From assembly GCA_034421515.1 (NCBI GenBank), contig DAOUKH010000026.1, positions 1 to 47,714 on the forward strand: a stretch of 47,714 nucleotides of DNA, in the 5' to 3' direction. Positions 32,314 to 42,794 of this stretch are shown in pieces. This stretch comes from DAOUKH01 sp034421515 (GTDB lineage Bacteria; Chloroflexota; Dehalococcoidia; SHYB01). A program made the translations under genes and the position numbers. The notes beneath the pieces are model-generated. The model was given only the letters and a program-made list of their open reading frames with translations, had not been told where the DNA came from and ran no database searches. Every line of letters starts with the position of its first letter. Within the stretch, counting starts at the first letter, position 1.

Positions 32314-33687
32314 CTAGTGGGGCCAGAAGCGGGAGCGCGCCGCCTGCTCGAGCTCGGCGCGGAAGTCGGGGTGGGCGACCTTGATGAGCTCCTGCGAGCG
32401 CTCGCGCAGGGTCTTCCAACGGAGATGAGCAACGCCGTACTCGGTCACCACGATGTCGGTCATGTAGCGGGGGACGGTGACCGCCGTGCCCTCCGGCAGC
32501 AGGGGAACGATGCGGGAGTGCTTGCCGTCGGACGACGTGCTCGGCAGGCAGATGATGGAGCGGCCGTTGCGGGCCATGAGCGCGCCGAGGGCCATGACCG
32601 GCTGCCCGCCGGGGCCCGACCACTGGAAGGAGCCGAAAGACTCGGCGGTACCCTGGCCGGTGAGGTCCATCATCAGGCCGGAGTTGATGGCCACGAAATT
32701 GTCGTTCTTGGCGACGGTGAGGGGGTTGATGACGTACTCGACGTTGTAGAGCTCGAAGAGCGGGTTCTGGTCGATGAAGCCGACGTCGTCGCGGCTGCCC
32801 CCTGCGGCAGTGGCGATGCACTTGCCGGTGTGCAGGGTCTTGCGCTTGTTGGTGATGACACCGCCCTCGATGAGCGCCGTGGTGCCGCGGGGGGTGATCT
32901 CGGTGTAGAGGCCGAGGTCGACGTGGTCGTCGAAGGCGCCGGCACGGGGCAGCCACTCGGTGACCTGGCCGAGGCCGAGCTGGATGGTGTCGCCGGACTG
33001 CACTAGCCCGCTGATGACCTCGGCGAAGCGCTTCGCCAGCGGGGGAATGTCGGTCTTGCGGGTGCGGGAGATCGTCCAGCCGGTGGGGGCCTCGTTCTCC
33101 ACGAAGGCGTCGATCTCGCTGACGTGGACGAAGTTCTCGCCGTAGGTGCGGATGAGGCGGGGGTTGACCTCGGCGAGCACTTTCTTGGCGGTCTTGATCG
33201 CCATCGGCTTGTCCCAGACCGATGCGCCGAAGCTGCAGAAGCCGTGCTCGTCGGGCGGGCTGACCTCGACCATGTAGACGTCGGCGCCGTAGCTGGGGTT
33301 GAGGCCGAGGCCGGGAGCGCTCTCGGCCATGTCGAGGTTCACGCGGTACTCGACGAAGCCTTCCTCGACGCCGGGGCGGGCCAGGTTGGTGACAATGCCG
33401 ACCTGGACCTGGAAGCTCTCGCCCCAGGAGGCGTCGTCGAACATGCCGTTGTCGCGGCCCGGCTGCGGGATGGTGAGCTTGACGTTCTGAAGCTCGTCCT
33501 TGCGCGCCGCGAGGGCGAGACCAAGCGCCTCCGGCTCGCGGCCCCGGCAGATGGCGACGTGGTCACCCGACTTGACGACCTGCACCGCGTCCTCCGCCGA
33601 GCCGACGTGCCGCGCGTAGTAGTCCTTGGTGTCGACGGTGTAGTCGGGGGTCCGGGTGATGGGGACGTCGCGGACGCGGGTGTACAT
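32314..33687 (-). CDS. acetyl-CoA hydrolase/4-hydroxybutyrate CoA-transferase family protein
   Basis: A 457-residue class I CoA-transferase of the Cat1/AbfT family, unrelated to CaiB. SGDHVAICRGREPEALGLAL lies in the first domain, PPDEHGFCSFG is family-typical, and LYTEITPRG carries the glutamate expected to form the glutamyl-CoA intermediate (Glu263). GGVITNKRKTLHTGK follows. It would exchange CoA between acetyl-CoA or similar and a short hydroxy- or keto-acid. A promoter lies at 33756-33784, and the MaoC-like gene follows after 29 bases. Confidence 0.9.
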   Translation of the reverse strand: MYTRVRDVPITRTPDYTVDTKDYYARHVGSAEDAVQVVKSGDHVAICRGREPEALGLALAARKDELQNVKLTIPQPGRDNGMFDDASWGESFQVQVGIVTNLARPGVEEGFVEYRVNLDMAESAPGLGLNPSYGADVYMVEVSPPDEHGFCSFGASVWDKPMAIKTAKKVLAEVNPRLIRTYGENFVHVSEIDAFVENEAPTGWTISRTRKTDIPPLAKRFAEVISGLVQSGDTIQLGLGQVTEWLPRAGAFDDHVDLGLYTEITPRGTTALIEGGVITNKRKTLHTGKCIATAAGGSRDDVGFIDQNPLFELYNVEYVINPLTVAKNDNFVAINSGLMMDLTGQGTAESFGSFQWSGPGGQPVMALGALMARNGRSIICLPSTSSDGKHSRIVPLLPEGTAVTVPRYMTDIVVTEYGVAHLRWKTLRERSQELIKVAHPDFRAELEQAARSRFWPH

Positions 33688-33755
33688 GCGGTGCCTCGCC
33701 GCGCCCTTCGCCGAGGGCGCGCGCCTTCTGTCGAAGTGAATCGTGGAGCGTAGGG

Positions 33756-33784
33756 AGTATATCGGCGCGCTTTTCGGGCGGCAA
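33756..33784 (-). promoter_or_regulatory. sigma70-type promoter for the CoA-transferase/MaoC operon
   Basis: On the reverse strand TTGCCG (33784-33779), a 17-base spacer and TATACT (33761-33756). The -10 box matches five of six bases. It lies between the purU stop and the CoA-transferase start. Confidence 0.55.
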
Positions 33785-33794
33785 CCGGAGGGGG

Positions 33795-34658
33795 CTAGGC
33801 GAAGACGGCGGTCTTGTTGCCGTAGGTAAGGACGCGGTTGCGGAGGTGGAGGTCGACGGCGCGGGCAAGGACGACCTTCTCGAGGTCGGCGCCCTTGCGG
33901 ATGAGGTCGGCGACGGAGTCGCGGTGGCCGACGCGGACGACGTCCTGCTCGATAATCGGGCCCTCGTCGAGGCCTTCGGTGGCGTAGTGGGCCGTGGCCC
34001 CGACGACCTTGACGCCGCGCCGGAAGGCCTGGTGACGGGGGCGCGCGCCGGCGAAGGCGGGCAGGAAGGAGTGGTGGATGTTGATGATGCGGTAGCGATA
34101 GCGCTCGATGGCCGCCGGGGTCAGGATCTGCATGTAGCGCGCCAGGACGATAAGGTCGGCGCCGGCGGCCTCGAACCGGTCGAAGGCCTCGGCCTCCTGC
34201 GCCGCCTTGGTCTCAGGCGTGACGGGCAGGTGAACGAACTCGGCGCCGAATGTGCGGGCGGCATCGCCGAGGTCGGGGTGGTTGCTGACGACGATGGGGA
34301 TTTCGGCGCGCAGCTCTCCCATGCGCACGCGGGCGAAGAGGTCGTAGAAGCAGTGCGCCTGCTTCGAGACCATGAGGCCGATGCGCGGGATGTGGTCGGA
34401 GAAGTGCAGGCTCCACGACATGCCGAACCGGTCGGCGAGCGCGCCGAACTCCCGCTCGATGCCGTCGCGGGAGAGCCCAAAGCCTTCGAGCTCCCACTCC
34501 ACGCATTGCAGGAAGACGCCCAGCTCGGTGTCCGTGTGCTGGTCGGCGTGGACGATGTTGCCGCCGTGGCGGTAGATGAAGCCGGCGACCTCGGCAACCA
34601 GGCCCTTCTGGTCGGGGCAGGAAAGGAGTAGCGTCGCTGTGTGACCTTGAGCCGCCAT
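33795..34658 (-). CDS. purU: formyltetrahydrofolate deformylase
   Basis: A 287-residue PurU. An N-terminal ACT domain (residues 1-85, LLLSCPDQKGLVAEVAGFIY) is followed by a formyl-transferase fold with INIHHSFLPAFAGARPRHQA, VKVVGATAHYATEGLDEGPI and the catalytic Asp in GLDEGPIIEQD. It hydrolyses 10-formyl-THF to THF and formate, balancing one-carbon pools in the cytosol. ATG 34658 is the only start matching the family's N-terminus. It is the second 10-formyl-THF-related gene in the window. Confidence 0.95.
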   Translation of the reverse strand: MAAQGHTATLLLSCPDQKGLVAEVAGFIYRHGGNIVHADQHTDTELGVFLQCVEWELEGFGLSRDGIEREFGALADRFGMSWSLHFSDHIPRIGLMVSKQAHCFYDLFARVRMGELRAEIPIVVSNHPDLGDAARTFGAEFVHLPVTPETKAAQEAEAFDRFEAAGADLIVLARYMQILTPAAIERYRYRIINIHHSFLPAFAGARPRHQAFRRGVKVVGATAHYATEGLDEGPIIEQDVVRVGHRDSVADLIRKGADLEKVVLARAVDLHLRNRVLTYGNKTAVFA

Positions 34659-34711
34659 AGGGTTAGCTTACGAGCGGGCCGAAGGGGTGTCCAGCGCGGC
34701 CGTGCTCTATC

Positions 34712-34729
34712 CTTTAGGCACGGCTAAAG
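34712..34729. promoter_or_regulatory. inverted repeat in the purU/GT2 divergent gap
   Basis: CTTTAG-gcacgg-CTAAAG is a perfect 6-bp inverted repeat with a 6-base centre, midway between two divergent genes. It could be an operator. No clear promoter boxes flank it. Confidence 0.3.
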
Positions 34730-34751
34730 ACCCTGGGACGGTAGTTTGCCG

Positions 34752-35477
34752 GTGAAGCTCTCGATCATCATTCCGGCCTTCAACGAGGCGGCTTACGTCG
34801 GGGCGACCTTGGACTCGCTCGGGGTTGCCGCGGCCCATCTACGCGACAACGCCGATGTCGAGGTCGAGGTGATTGTCGTCGACAACAACAGCACGGACGA
34901 CACCGCCGCCGTCGCCCGGAGCAGAGGCGCAAGGGTGGTCGAAGAGCCGTTGCAGGGGATCGCGCGGGCCCGGAACGCCGGGGCGCGCCATGCTGAAGGC
35001 GACGTGCTCGTCTTCATCGACGCGGACGTGAGCGCGCCGGCCACGCTCCTCGTGGCCATCCAAGGCGCGATGGAAGATTCGTCCTGCGTCGGTGGCGGCT
35101 TCGACGTCGAGTACCGCCCCCGGCGCCTCCTCGTCAGGCTTCACCTGCGTGCCTGGCGGCTCTTGGCCCGGCTCATGGACATGGTCCAGGGCCCCACGCA
35201 GTTCTGCCGCGCGTCCGTGTTCGAAGAGGTCGGCGGCTACGACGAGTCGGCGTGGATCGGCGAGGACGTCGACTTCTTCTGGAACATGAAGCGTTTCGCC
35301 AAGCGGACCGGCGGCACGGTTCGCTTCATTCGAAATCCACGGGTGCGGCCGTCCAGCCGCCGCTTCGACACCTGGCCGCTGTGGAAGGTCCTGGTGTGGA
35401 CGAACCCGCTCTTCATCGCGCTGTTCCGCCGCCGGAAGGGGATGTGGGGAGGCTGGTACGCGGGCCCGGTGCGGTAG
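34752..35477 (+). CDS. glycosyltransferase family 2 protein
   Basis: A 241-residue GT-A glycosyltransferase. LSIIIPAFNEA, VDNNSTDDT and VFIDADV (the metal-binding DxD-like motif) are typical, and IGEDVDFFWNMKR carries the catalytic ED. There is no clear membrane segment apart from a weak hydrophobic stretch near VLVWTNPLFIALF at the C-terminus. It would transfer a sugar from a nucleotide sugar to an unknown acceptor. GTG 34752 (giving MKLSIIIPAFNE) is preferred over TTG 34746; both lack a strong ribosome site. It stands alone. Confidence 0.85.
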   Translation: MKLSIIIPAFNEAAYVGATLDSLGVAAAHLRDNADVEVEVIVVDNNSTDDTAAVARSRGARVVEEPLQGIARARNAGARHAEGDVLVFIDADVSAPATLLVAIQGAMEDSSCVGGGFDVEYRPRRLLVRLHLRAWRLLARLMDMVQGPTQFCRASVFEEVGGYDESAWIGEDVDFFWNMKRFAKRTGGTVRFIRNPRVRPSSRRFDTWPLWKVLVWTNPLFIALFRRRKGMWGGWYAGPVR

Positions 35478-35582
35478 GTGACAGGTCTCGATGGCCCGTG
35501 GCGGTTGGCGCGGGGCCCCTCATCTCAATCTTCTCCCGGGGGGAGAAGAGGAAAGACCTCCGCGCCCCACCCCTGCCCTCTC

Positions 35583-37481
<1,899 letters not shown>

Positions 37482-37573
37482 GATGGTATCGCGCTCCAAG
37501 GTCAGTGGTCCGCGGCGCATCATGCGGAGCCGTCCCGCTTCGCGCAATGCCCGCGTGACGCTAGCTTTCGGCG

Positions 37574-37602
37574 TTGGCTTGGAGAATGGTCTCCGATAAG
37601 AT
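37574..37602 (+). promoter_or_regulatory. possible promoter for the second thiolase/DUF35 pair
   Basis: TTGGCT (37574-37579), a 17-base spacer and TAAGAT (37597-37602), the same -10 sequence as at 9283. The -35 match is weak (three of six). Confidence 0.4.
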
Positions 37603-37629
37603 GGGCCGGAGCTTGGACGGGAGGTCGGC

Positions 37630-38769
37630 ATGACGCAGCGGGCGTGTATCGCCGGGGTCGGCTATACCGAGCAGGGGCGCGTGCCTGGGCGCACCTACCT
37701 GGGCTTCGCCCTCGACGCCGCCCAAGCCGCGCTCAACGACGCCGGCCTGACCCCGAATGACATCGACGGCGTGATGACGCAGATCAGCGGCGACGTCTTC
37801 CCCGGCCAGATCACGCAGGGACTGGGCATCGAGCCCGGCTTCGAGGGAATCGGCCTGCCGTGGGGAAACGGCGCGATGACCCTCCTCCATCAGGCGGTCC
37901 ACGCCATCGAGTCCGGCATGGCGCAGACCATCCTGATCGCCTACGGAAACTCGCACCTTTCCAACCCGCACGGCGGAGCGGCGCCGGGGAAGAACATGGC
38001 CGACCCCATCGCCGGCGTCTACGGGATGTTCGGCGCGCCGGCGAGCTACGCCCTCGTCGCCCGCGCCCACATGAACGCCTACGGCACCACCGAGGAGCAC
38101 CTGGGACACATCGCGATCTCCACCCGCGACTGGGCGCTGCGAAACCCCATCGCCACCATGCGCGACCGGCCCCTGACGATGGACGACTACCTCGACGGCC
38201 GCTTCATCGCCGAGCCCTTCCGCATCTACGACTGCTGCCTGGTGAGCGACGGCGGGCGCGCGATCATCGTGACCACCGAGGAGCGGGCGAGGTCGATGCG
38301 GCGGAAGCCGGTCTACGTCTCCGGCATGGGCCAGGGACACTGGCCGGGCGACCTGCTCAACCGCGACGACCTGACGACCTCGCCCGCGAAGATCGCGGGG
38401 CCGAAGGCGCTGGCGGAAGCGGGGCTCTCCCTCGCCGACGTCGACGTCACCGAGTTCTACGACTGCTTCACCATCACCACGCTGATCACCATCGAGGACT
38501 ACGGCTTCTGCGAGAAGGGCGAGGGCGGCCCCTACGCGGCGGAGGGCCACTTGGGGCCCGGCGGCTCGACGCCGACGAACACCAGCGGCGGCCTGCTGTC
38601 GGAGGTCTATCTCCACGGATGGACGTCCCTCACCGAGGGCGTCCGGCAGGTGCGGGGCGACGCCGGAGGCGGACAGGTCCCCGGTTGCCGCGTGGCGCTC
38701 GTCGGAGGCAACGGCGGCATCATCCAGCACCACCTCACCGCCGTCTTGACCGACGCACCGAGCAACTAG
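37630..38769 (+). CDS. thiolase family protein (lipid-transfer/SCP-x type), second copy
   Basis: A 379-residue SCP-x-like thiolase: ACIAGVGYTEQGRVPGRTYL at the start, GNGAMTLLHQAVHAIESGMA in the nucleophile region, DCCLVSDGGRAIIV and NTSGGLLSEVYLHGWTSLTE. The nucleophile region lacks the Cys seen in the copy at 29510, so activity is uncertain. It is followed 21 bases later by a DUF35 partner, matching the first pair in order. GGGAGG lies 6 bases before ATG 37630. It is divergent from recQ. Confidence 0.85.
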   Translation: MTQRACIAGVGYTEQGRVPGRTYLGFALDAAQAALNDAGLTPNDIDGVMTQISGDVFPGQITQGLGIEPGFEGIGLPWGNGAMTLLHQAVHAIESGMAQTILIAYGNSHLSNPHGGAAPGKNMADPIAGVYGMFGAPASYALVARAHMNAYGTTEEHLGHIAISTRDWALRNPIATMRDRPLTMDDYLDGRFIAEPFRIYDCCLVSDGGRAIIVTTEERARSMRRKPVYVSGMGQGHWPGDLLNRDDLTTSPAKIAGPKALAEAGLSLADVDVTEFYDCFTITTLITIEDYGFCEKGEGGPYAAEGHLGPGGSTPTNTSGGLLSEVYLHGWTSLTEGVRQVRGDAGGGQVPGCRVALVGGNGGIIQHHLTAVLTDAPSN

Positions 38770-38790
38770 CCGGGGAACCCAGAGCGCGAT

Positions 38791-39195
38791 ATGACCACGA
38801 ATCCGACGCGGCCCGTTCCCGCTCCCAACCCCGACCTCGACCCCTTCTACGCCTACTGCCGGGAGCGCGAGCTGCGGCTGCCCAAATGCTCGGCGTGCGG
38901 CGCATTCCGCTTCCCGCCGGGCGCGACCTGCCCCAAGTGCACTGCCACCGGTCACGAGTGGCTCCCCGTGAGCGGCCACGGCAAGGTGTTCTCGTGGATC
39001 GTGATGACTCGGGCCTACCACCCCGCGTTCGAGCCTCCCTACGCCGTCGCCATCATCGAGCTTGACGAAGGCCCCCGCCTCTACTCGAACGTCCTCGGCG
39101 TGGACCCGCACGCCATCGTCCAGGGCATGCCCGTCCAGGTCGACTTCGAAGACCTCGACGGCGAGCACACCATCCCCGTCTTCCGGACCGTGTAG
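38791..39195 (+). CDS. Zn-ribbon/OB-fold (DUF35) protein, second copy
   Basis: A 134-residue protein with zinc ribbon PKCSACGAFRFPPGATCPKC (four Cys) and an OB-fold (KVFSWIVMTRAYHPAFEPPY, then GMPVQVDFEDLDGEHTIPVF). It is the partner of the thiolase just upstream and would complete its CoA-binding site. It is a divergent paralogue of the protein at 30708-31133, mainly alike in the zinc ribbon and the YHPAF-like strand. Confidence 0.9.
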   Translation: MTTNPTRPVPAPNPDLDPFYAYCRERELRLPKCSACGAFRFPPGATCPKCTATGHEWLPVSGHGKVFSWIVMTRAYHPAFEPPYAVAIIELDEGPRLYSNVLGVDPHAIVQGMPVQVDFEDLDGEHTIPVFRTV

Positions 39196-39214
39196 CGGCT
39201 TGACGCGCCGCGGT

Positions 39215-39800
39215 CTTCCCCCTCCTCAACAGGGGGCGCACTTAAACCTCCCTCCCTCTTGGGAGGGAGGGCAGTGCCGGGGCGGTCTTCCCCCTCTCCC
39301 GCTGGGAGAGGGTTGGGGTGAGGGCGGGGCGTGGGGAGGGGTGCGCCAACGTCAACCTAGCCCGCGGCCCCATCTTGCAAAAGCCTCCTCACGGAGACCT
39401 TTGCACAACATGCCCCGGGCAACCGCGCATCGCGGTAGGAGCATCTCCTGTGGGCGCCCTCCCCTCCCTCCTTTCCCCCTCTTGGGGGAAACTGAAAGAG
39501 GGCACGCGCCGTCAGGCGCGTCGGAGGGGCCGGGCGGGGAGGGGTGCGCCATCGTCAACGTAGCCCGCAGTCCCATTTTGCAGAGATTTCCGCAGGGGGA
39601 GCACCTTAAACCTCCTTCCCTCTTGGGAGGGATTGAGGGAGGGCAGTGCCGGGGCGGTCTTCCCCCTCTCCCGCTGGGAGAGGGTTGGGGTGAGGGCGGA
39701 GGGCCGGGAGGGGTGCGCCAACATCCACGCAGCCTGCAGCCACCTTTTGCAAACGTCCCCTCTTGGGGAAGACTGAGAGAGGGCGCTCCTCACGCCCGCC
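39215..39800. repeat. cluster of intergenic repeats
   Basis: The 625-base gap between the DUF35 and MFS genes is almost all repeats. A segment GCAGTGCCGGGGCGGTCTTC followed by CCCCTCTCCCGCTGGGAGAG occurs at 39271 and again at 39643, about 372 bases apart. Both are followed by a GGGGTGCGCCAAC stretch. In between is a copy of the 4510 element (TTCCCCCTCTTGGGGGAA, 39471 onward). Hairpins with CTTAAACCTCC are the inverse of the TTTAAGG copies elsewhere. I see no gene in this gap. Confidence 0.85.
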
Positions 39801-39820
39801 AAACGGAATAAGCAGACCGC

Positions 39821-41329
39821 ATGCGCATCGACACGGCCTCACCGAACTACAAGTGGATCGTCCTCGCCGCGGCGGCGATGGGCGTCTACTCCACCGTGAT
39901 CGACATGGGCATCGTCAACATCGCGCTGCCCACGATCACGGCGCACTTCGACGCCAGCCTGACCTCGGTGCAATGGATCGTCCTGATCTACCTGGTCATC
40001 ATCTCCGCCGTCCTCTTGCCCATCGGCAGCGCCTCCGACCGCTTGGGGCGGAAGAAGCTCTACGTCATCGGCTTCCTGTTGCTGGGAGGCGGGGCCGCGC
40101 TCGCCGCGGCGGCGCCGAGTCTCCCCTGGCTGTTCGGAGCGCGGGCCATCCAGGCCGTGGGCGCGGCGGCGGTGCAGGGCCTGAGTATGGCGATCTCGGT
40201 GGCTGCCTTCCCGCCGCAGGAGCGCGGCCGCGCGCTGGGGCTCATATCCACGGTCGTGGCGCTGGGTGCGGTGACGGGACCGCCCATCGGCGGCGTGCTC
40301 GTCGACGCCTTCGATTGGCGCTCGGTCTTCCTCCTGAACACGGTCCTGGCCCCGATCGGCGCACTCTTCGCGATCTTCACGTTGAGGGAGTCGGCCATCG
40401 GGACGCCGAGCGCGCAGGGCGGCACGACGGACTGGGCCGGCGTGGTCACGTCGTCGACCGCCCTCGTGAGCACCCTGCTGGTCTTCAGCCGCGGAACCGA
40501 GCTCGGATGGACGTCGCCTTTCGTGCTGACCTTCGCCGCGGCGGCGGTGCTCTCTTTCGGCCTCTTCATCGTGGCGGAGCTGCGGGCCGAACAGCCCATG
40601 ATCGACCTCAGGCTCTTCCGGCGGGCTGCCTTCACCCTCGGCGGAATCGCCGGGTGGCTGGTCTTCACCGCGGCCTCGACCTACGTCATGATCACGCCCT
40701 TCTACCTGCAGGGCGTACTGGATTTCCGGCCCCGCGAGGCGGCGCTCATCATGACGCCGACGGCCTTCCTTCTCGCGGTCGCGGGGCCGATAGCGGGCAG
40801 GCTCTCCGACAGGATTGGCCCGCGGATTCCATCGACGGCCGGCCCCATCATCGTCGCCGCCGGCCTTGCGGGCTTCTCGTTCGCGGGGACGGAGACGCCG
40901 TTCTACGTGGCGAGTCTCGCGGCGGCCTGCCTCGGCCTCGGTATGGGACTCTTCTATCCCCCGAACACCAGCTCGGTGCTCGCCGCCGTCGAGGCCGGCC
41001 GCTACGGCGTCGCCTCCGCCTTCCTCACGCTGGTGCGCAACCTGGGGCAGATCACTGGGGTGGCGCTGGCGGCGGCGCTTCTCGCCGTGGGCATCCGAGC
41101 TCTCGGCGTGGAACCCGACCTCGGCCCGCTCCGCGACCCCGACGTCGCCGCCAGTCCCGCGCTCATCGCGGGCTTCGTGGACGGTCTGCGCATGGCCATG
41201 CGCGTCGCGGCGGCGGTGCTCATCGTGGGCGCCGTCCTCTCGCTGGTCAAACCGGCGGCGCCGCCGCCCGCCGGCGAGGCCGTCGGAGAGGACGCCGTGA
41301 GCAGCGCGCAGGGGGAACGCCGGAGCTAG
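39821..41329 (+). CDS. MFS transporter, DHA2 (14-helix, EmrB/QacA-type) family
   Basis: A 502-residue membrane protein with about 14 hydrophobic segments. Motif A is GSASDRLGRKKLYVIG, motif C-like is VVALGAVTGPPIGGVLVDAF, and SVQWIVLIYLVIISAVLLPI forms the second helix. It would export drugs or organic compounds against a proton gradient. The last 30 residues are hydrophilic. Its stop shares the palindrome CTAG (41326-41329) with the stop of the convergent gene. The upstream gap is all repeats and shows no clear promoter. Confidence 0.9.
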   Translation: MRIDTASPNYKWIVLAAAAMGVYSTVIDMGIVNIALPTITAHFDASLTSVQWIVLIYLVIISAVLLPIGSASDRLGRKKLYVIGFLLLGGGAALAAAAPSLPWLFGARAIQAVGAAAVQGLSMAISVAAFPPQERGRALGLISTVVALGAVTGPPIGGVLVDAFDWRSVFLLNTVLAPIGALFAIFTLRESAIGTPSAQGGTTDWAGVVTSSTALVSTLLVFSRGTELGWTSPFVLTFAAAAVLSFGLFIVAELRAEQPMIDLRLFRRAAFTLGGIAGWLVFTAASTYVMITPFYLQGVLDFRPREAALIMTPTAFLLAVAGPIAGRLSDRIGPRIPSTAGPIIVAAGLAGFSFAGTETPFYVASLAAACLGLGMGLFYPPNTSSVLAAVEAGRYGVASAFLTLVRNLGQITGVALAAALLAVGIRALGVEPDLGPLRDPDVAASPALIAGFVDGLRMAMRVAAAVLIVGAVLSLVKPAAPPPAGEAVGEDAVSSAQGERRS

Positions 41330-42024
41330 GCCTCCGCGCCAGCGGTGTAGCCAACGCCGGCCCATTGTCCGGCGGGGATGAGCCAGTCCCGCTCGGCCAG
41401 GGCGAGCTTGGGGTGTATCCGCCCGCCTTCGAAGAACGATGGCATCGCCGCGGCGAGCGCGGCCTGCGCGGCTTCGAGGTCGCCGTGCACGTCGTAGAGG
41501 GCGAGGTAGTTCGCGCCGTAGGCGGGCCGGGCCGCCAGCCGCCACCGGGTCGCGGTGACGAAGCCGTCGAGCGCCAAGACGTCGGGAATATGGACGTCGT
41601 CGTACCACGCGTTCCACTCATCTTCGAAGGTGCGGTCGGCGCAGAAGCTGAACACGTAGCGGCGGGCGGTGAGGTCGGGCGAAGGGTCGGCGATGCCCGT
41701 CCACCGGCCGACGGGCTCGAAGAGCTTGAGGTCCATGAGGGCGTGGTCGGAGAAGTGCCGGCCTTGGGCCCGCCACCCCGGCGCGGACGCCGACGCCTTC
41801 TTCTGGTTCGCCACGATGTCGGGGCCCTCGACCTCGTAGATGTTCGCGTTCGTCCAGCCGTCGGTCCCGGCGCCCTGCCGCCGCCAGCGGGTGGCGCGCC
41901 ACGCCGAGCCGCAGCCGACGACGTCGGGCAGATGGATGGTGTCGTACCACTCGTCCCACTCCGCGGCCCTCTTGGGGTCGAGCAGCCGCGAGTAGGTGAC
42001 GTAGATGCCTTGCGTTCTGGACAT
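41326..42024 (-). CDS. double dimeric alpha-beta-barrel protein, paralogue 1
   Basis: A 232-residue protein with two repeats of a ferredoxin-like (ABM/EthD-type) fold. Each repeat has the signature EWxxWYDxxHxPDV: AEWDEWYDTIHLPDVVG in the first half and DEWNAWYDDVHIPDVLALDG in the second. The fold is used by small monooxygenases, isomerases and EthD-like proteins, but no function is known for this family. ATG 42024 lies 1 base after the stop of its paralogue (42026-42718). The two are tandem duplicates, alike over their whole length by eye. It neighbours three amidohydrolase genes on the same strand. Confidence 0.75.
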   Translation of the reverse strand: MSRTQGIYVTYSRLLDPKRAAEWDEWYDTIHLPDVVGCGSAWRATRWRRQGAGTDGWTNANIYEVEGPDIVANQKKASASAPGWRAQGRHFSDHALMDLKLFEPVGRWTGIADPSPDLTARRYVFSFCADRTFEDEWNAWYDDVHIPDVLALDGFVTATRWRLAARPAYGANYLALYDVHGDLEAAQAALAAAMPSFFEGGRIHPKLALAERDWLIPAGQWAGVGYTAGAEA

Positions 42025-42025
42025 G

Positions 42026-42718
42026 CTAGGAACCGGCGGTGTAGCCGACGCCGGCATATTTCCCCGTGGGAAGGAGCCAGGCCATCTCCGCCATGGCGTT
42101 CTGCGGGTGCATGCGGCCGCCCTTGTACATGCCGGGAACGGCCGCGGTGAGGCCCGCCTGCGCCGCCTCGACGTCGCCGTGCACGTCGTAGAGGGCGAGG
42201 AAGTTCGCGCCGAAGGGGTTCCGCTCCACCAGCTTCCACCGCGTCGCCGCGACGAAACCGTCGACGGCGAGAATGTCGGGGACGTGGACCTCGTCGTACC
42301 ACTCGCTCCACTCGTCCTCGCGGGAGCGGTCGCCGCAGACCGTCAACGCGTAGACCCGCGCGGTGAGGTCGGGGGAGGGGTCGGCGATGCCGGTCCACTT
42401 GCCGACGGGCTCGAAGAACTTGAGGTCCATGAGGGCATAGTCGGAGAAGTGGCGGCCCTCGGCGCGCCACCTCGGCGCGTGGGCCGACGCCTTCTTCTGG
42501 TTCGCCACGATGTCCGGGCCCTCGACCTCGTAGATGTTGGCGTTGGTCCAACCGAAGTGTCCGGCATCCTGCCGCTGCCAGCGGGTGGCGCGCCACGCCG
42601 AACCCGACCCGACGATGTCCGGCAGGTGGATCGTGTCGTACCACTCGTCCCACTCCGCCGCCTTCTTCGGGTGCAGCAGCCGCGAGTAAGTGAGATAGAT
42701 GCCTTCAGTCCTGGACAT
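42026..42718 (-). CDS. double dimeric alpha-beta-barrel protein, paralogue 2
   Basis: A 230-residue tandem paralogue of the preceding protein. KAAEWDEWYDTIHLPDIVG and DEWSEWYDEVHVPDILAVDG mark its two ferredoxin-like repeats. ATG 42718 has AAGGAG 10 bases upstream, and the stop lies just before the start of the next gene, so both are translated together. A hairpin at 42745-42768 separates it from the amidohydrolase gene upstream. The substrate and reaction are unknown; a dimeric-barrel enzyme acting on aromatic or polyketide-like compounds is one possibility. Confidence 0.75.
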   Translation of the reverse strand: MSRTEGIYLTYSRLLHPKKAAEWDEWYDTIHLPDIVGSGSAWRATRWQRQDAGHFGWTNANIYEVEGPDIVANQKKASAHAPRWRAEGRHFSDYALMDLKFFEPVGKWTGIADPSPDLTARVYALTVCGDRSREDEWSEWYDEVHVPDILAVDGFVAATRWKLVERNPFGANFLALYDVHGDVEAAQAGLTAAVPGMYKGGRMHPQNAMAEMAWLLPTGKYAGVGYTAGS

Positions 42719-42744
42719 TGCTGCGTCTCCTTATGGAAAGTAAT

Positions 42745-42768
42745 GGGCCTCCCCACGTGGGGAGGCCC
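42745..42768 (-). terminator. terminator-like hairpin after the amidohydrolase gene
   Basis: GGGCCTCCCC-ACGT-GGGGAGGCCC is a perfect 10-bp stem with a 4-base loop. On the reverse strand it is followed by ATTACTTTCC, a weak T-rich tail. It lies 26 bases after the amidohydrolase stop and 26 before the next ATG, so it may end or attenuate transcription. Confidence 0.6.
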
Positions 42769-42794
42769 TCTGTGGTCGCGTTCTCGGGCTTCCG

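Noticed and set aside
39215..39800. CRISPR array
   Set aside because: Repeats are of several types, uneven in length and spacing, with no regular unique spacers and no cas gene nearby.
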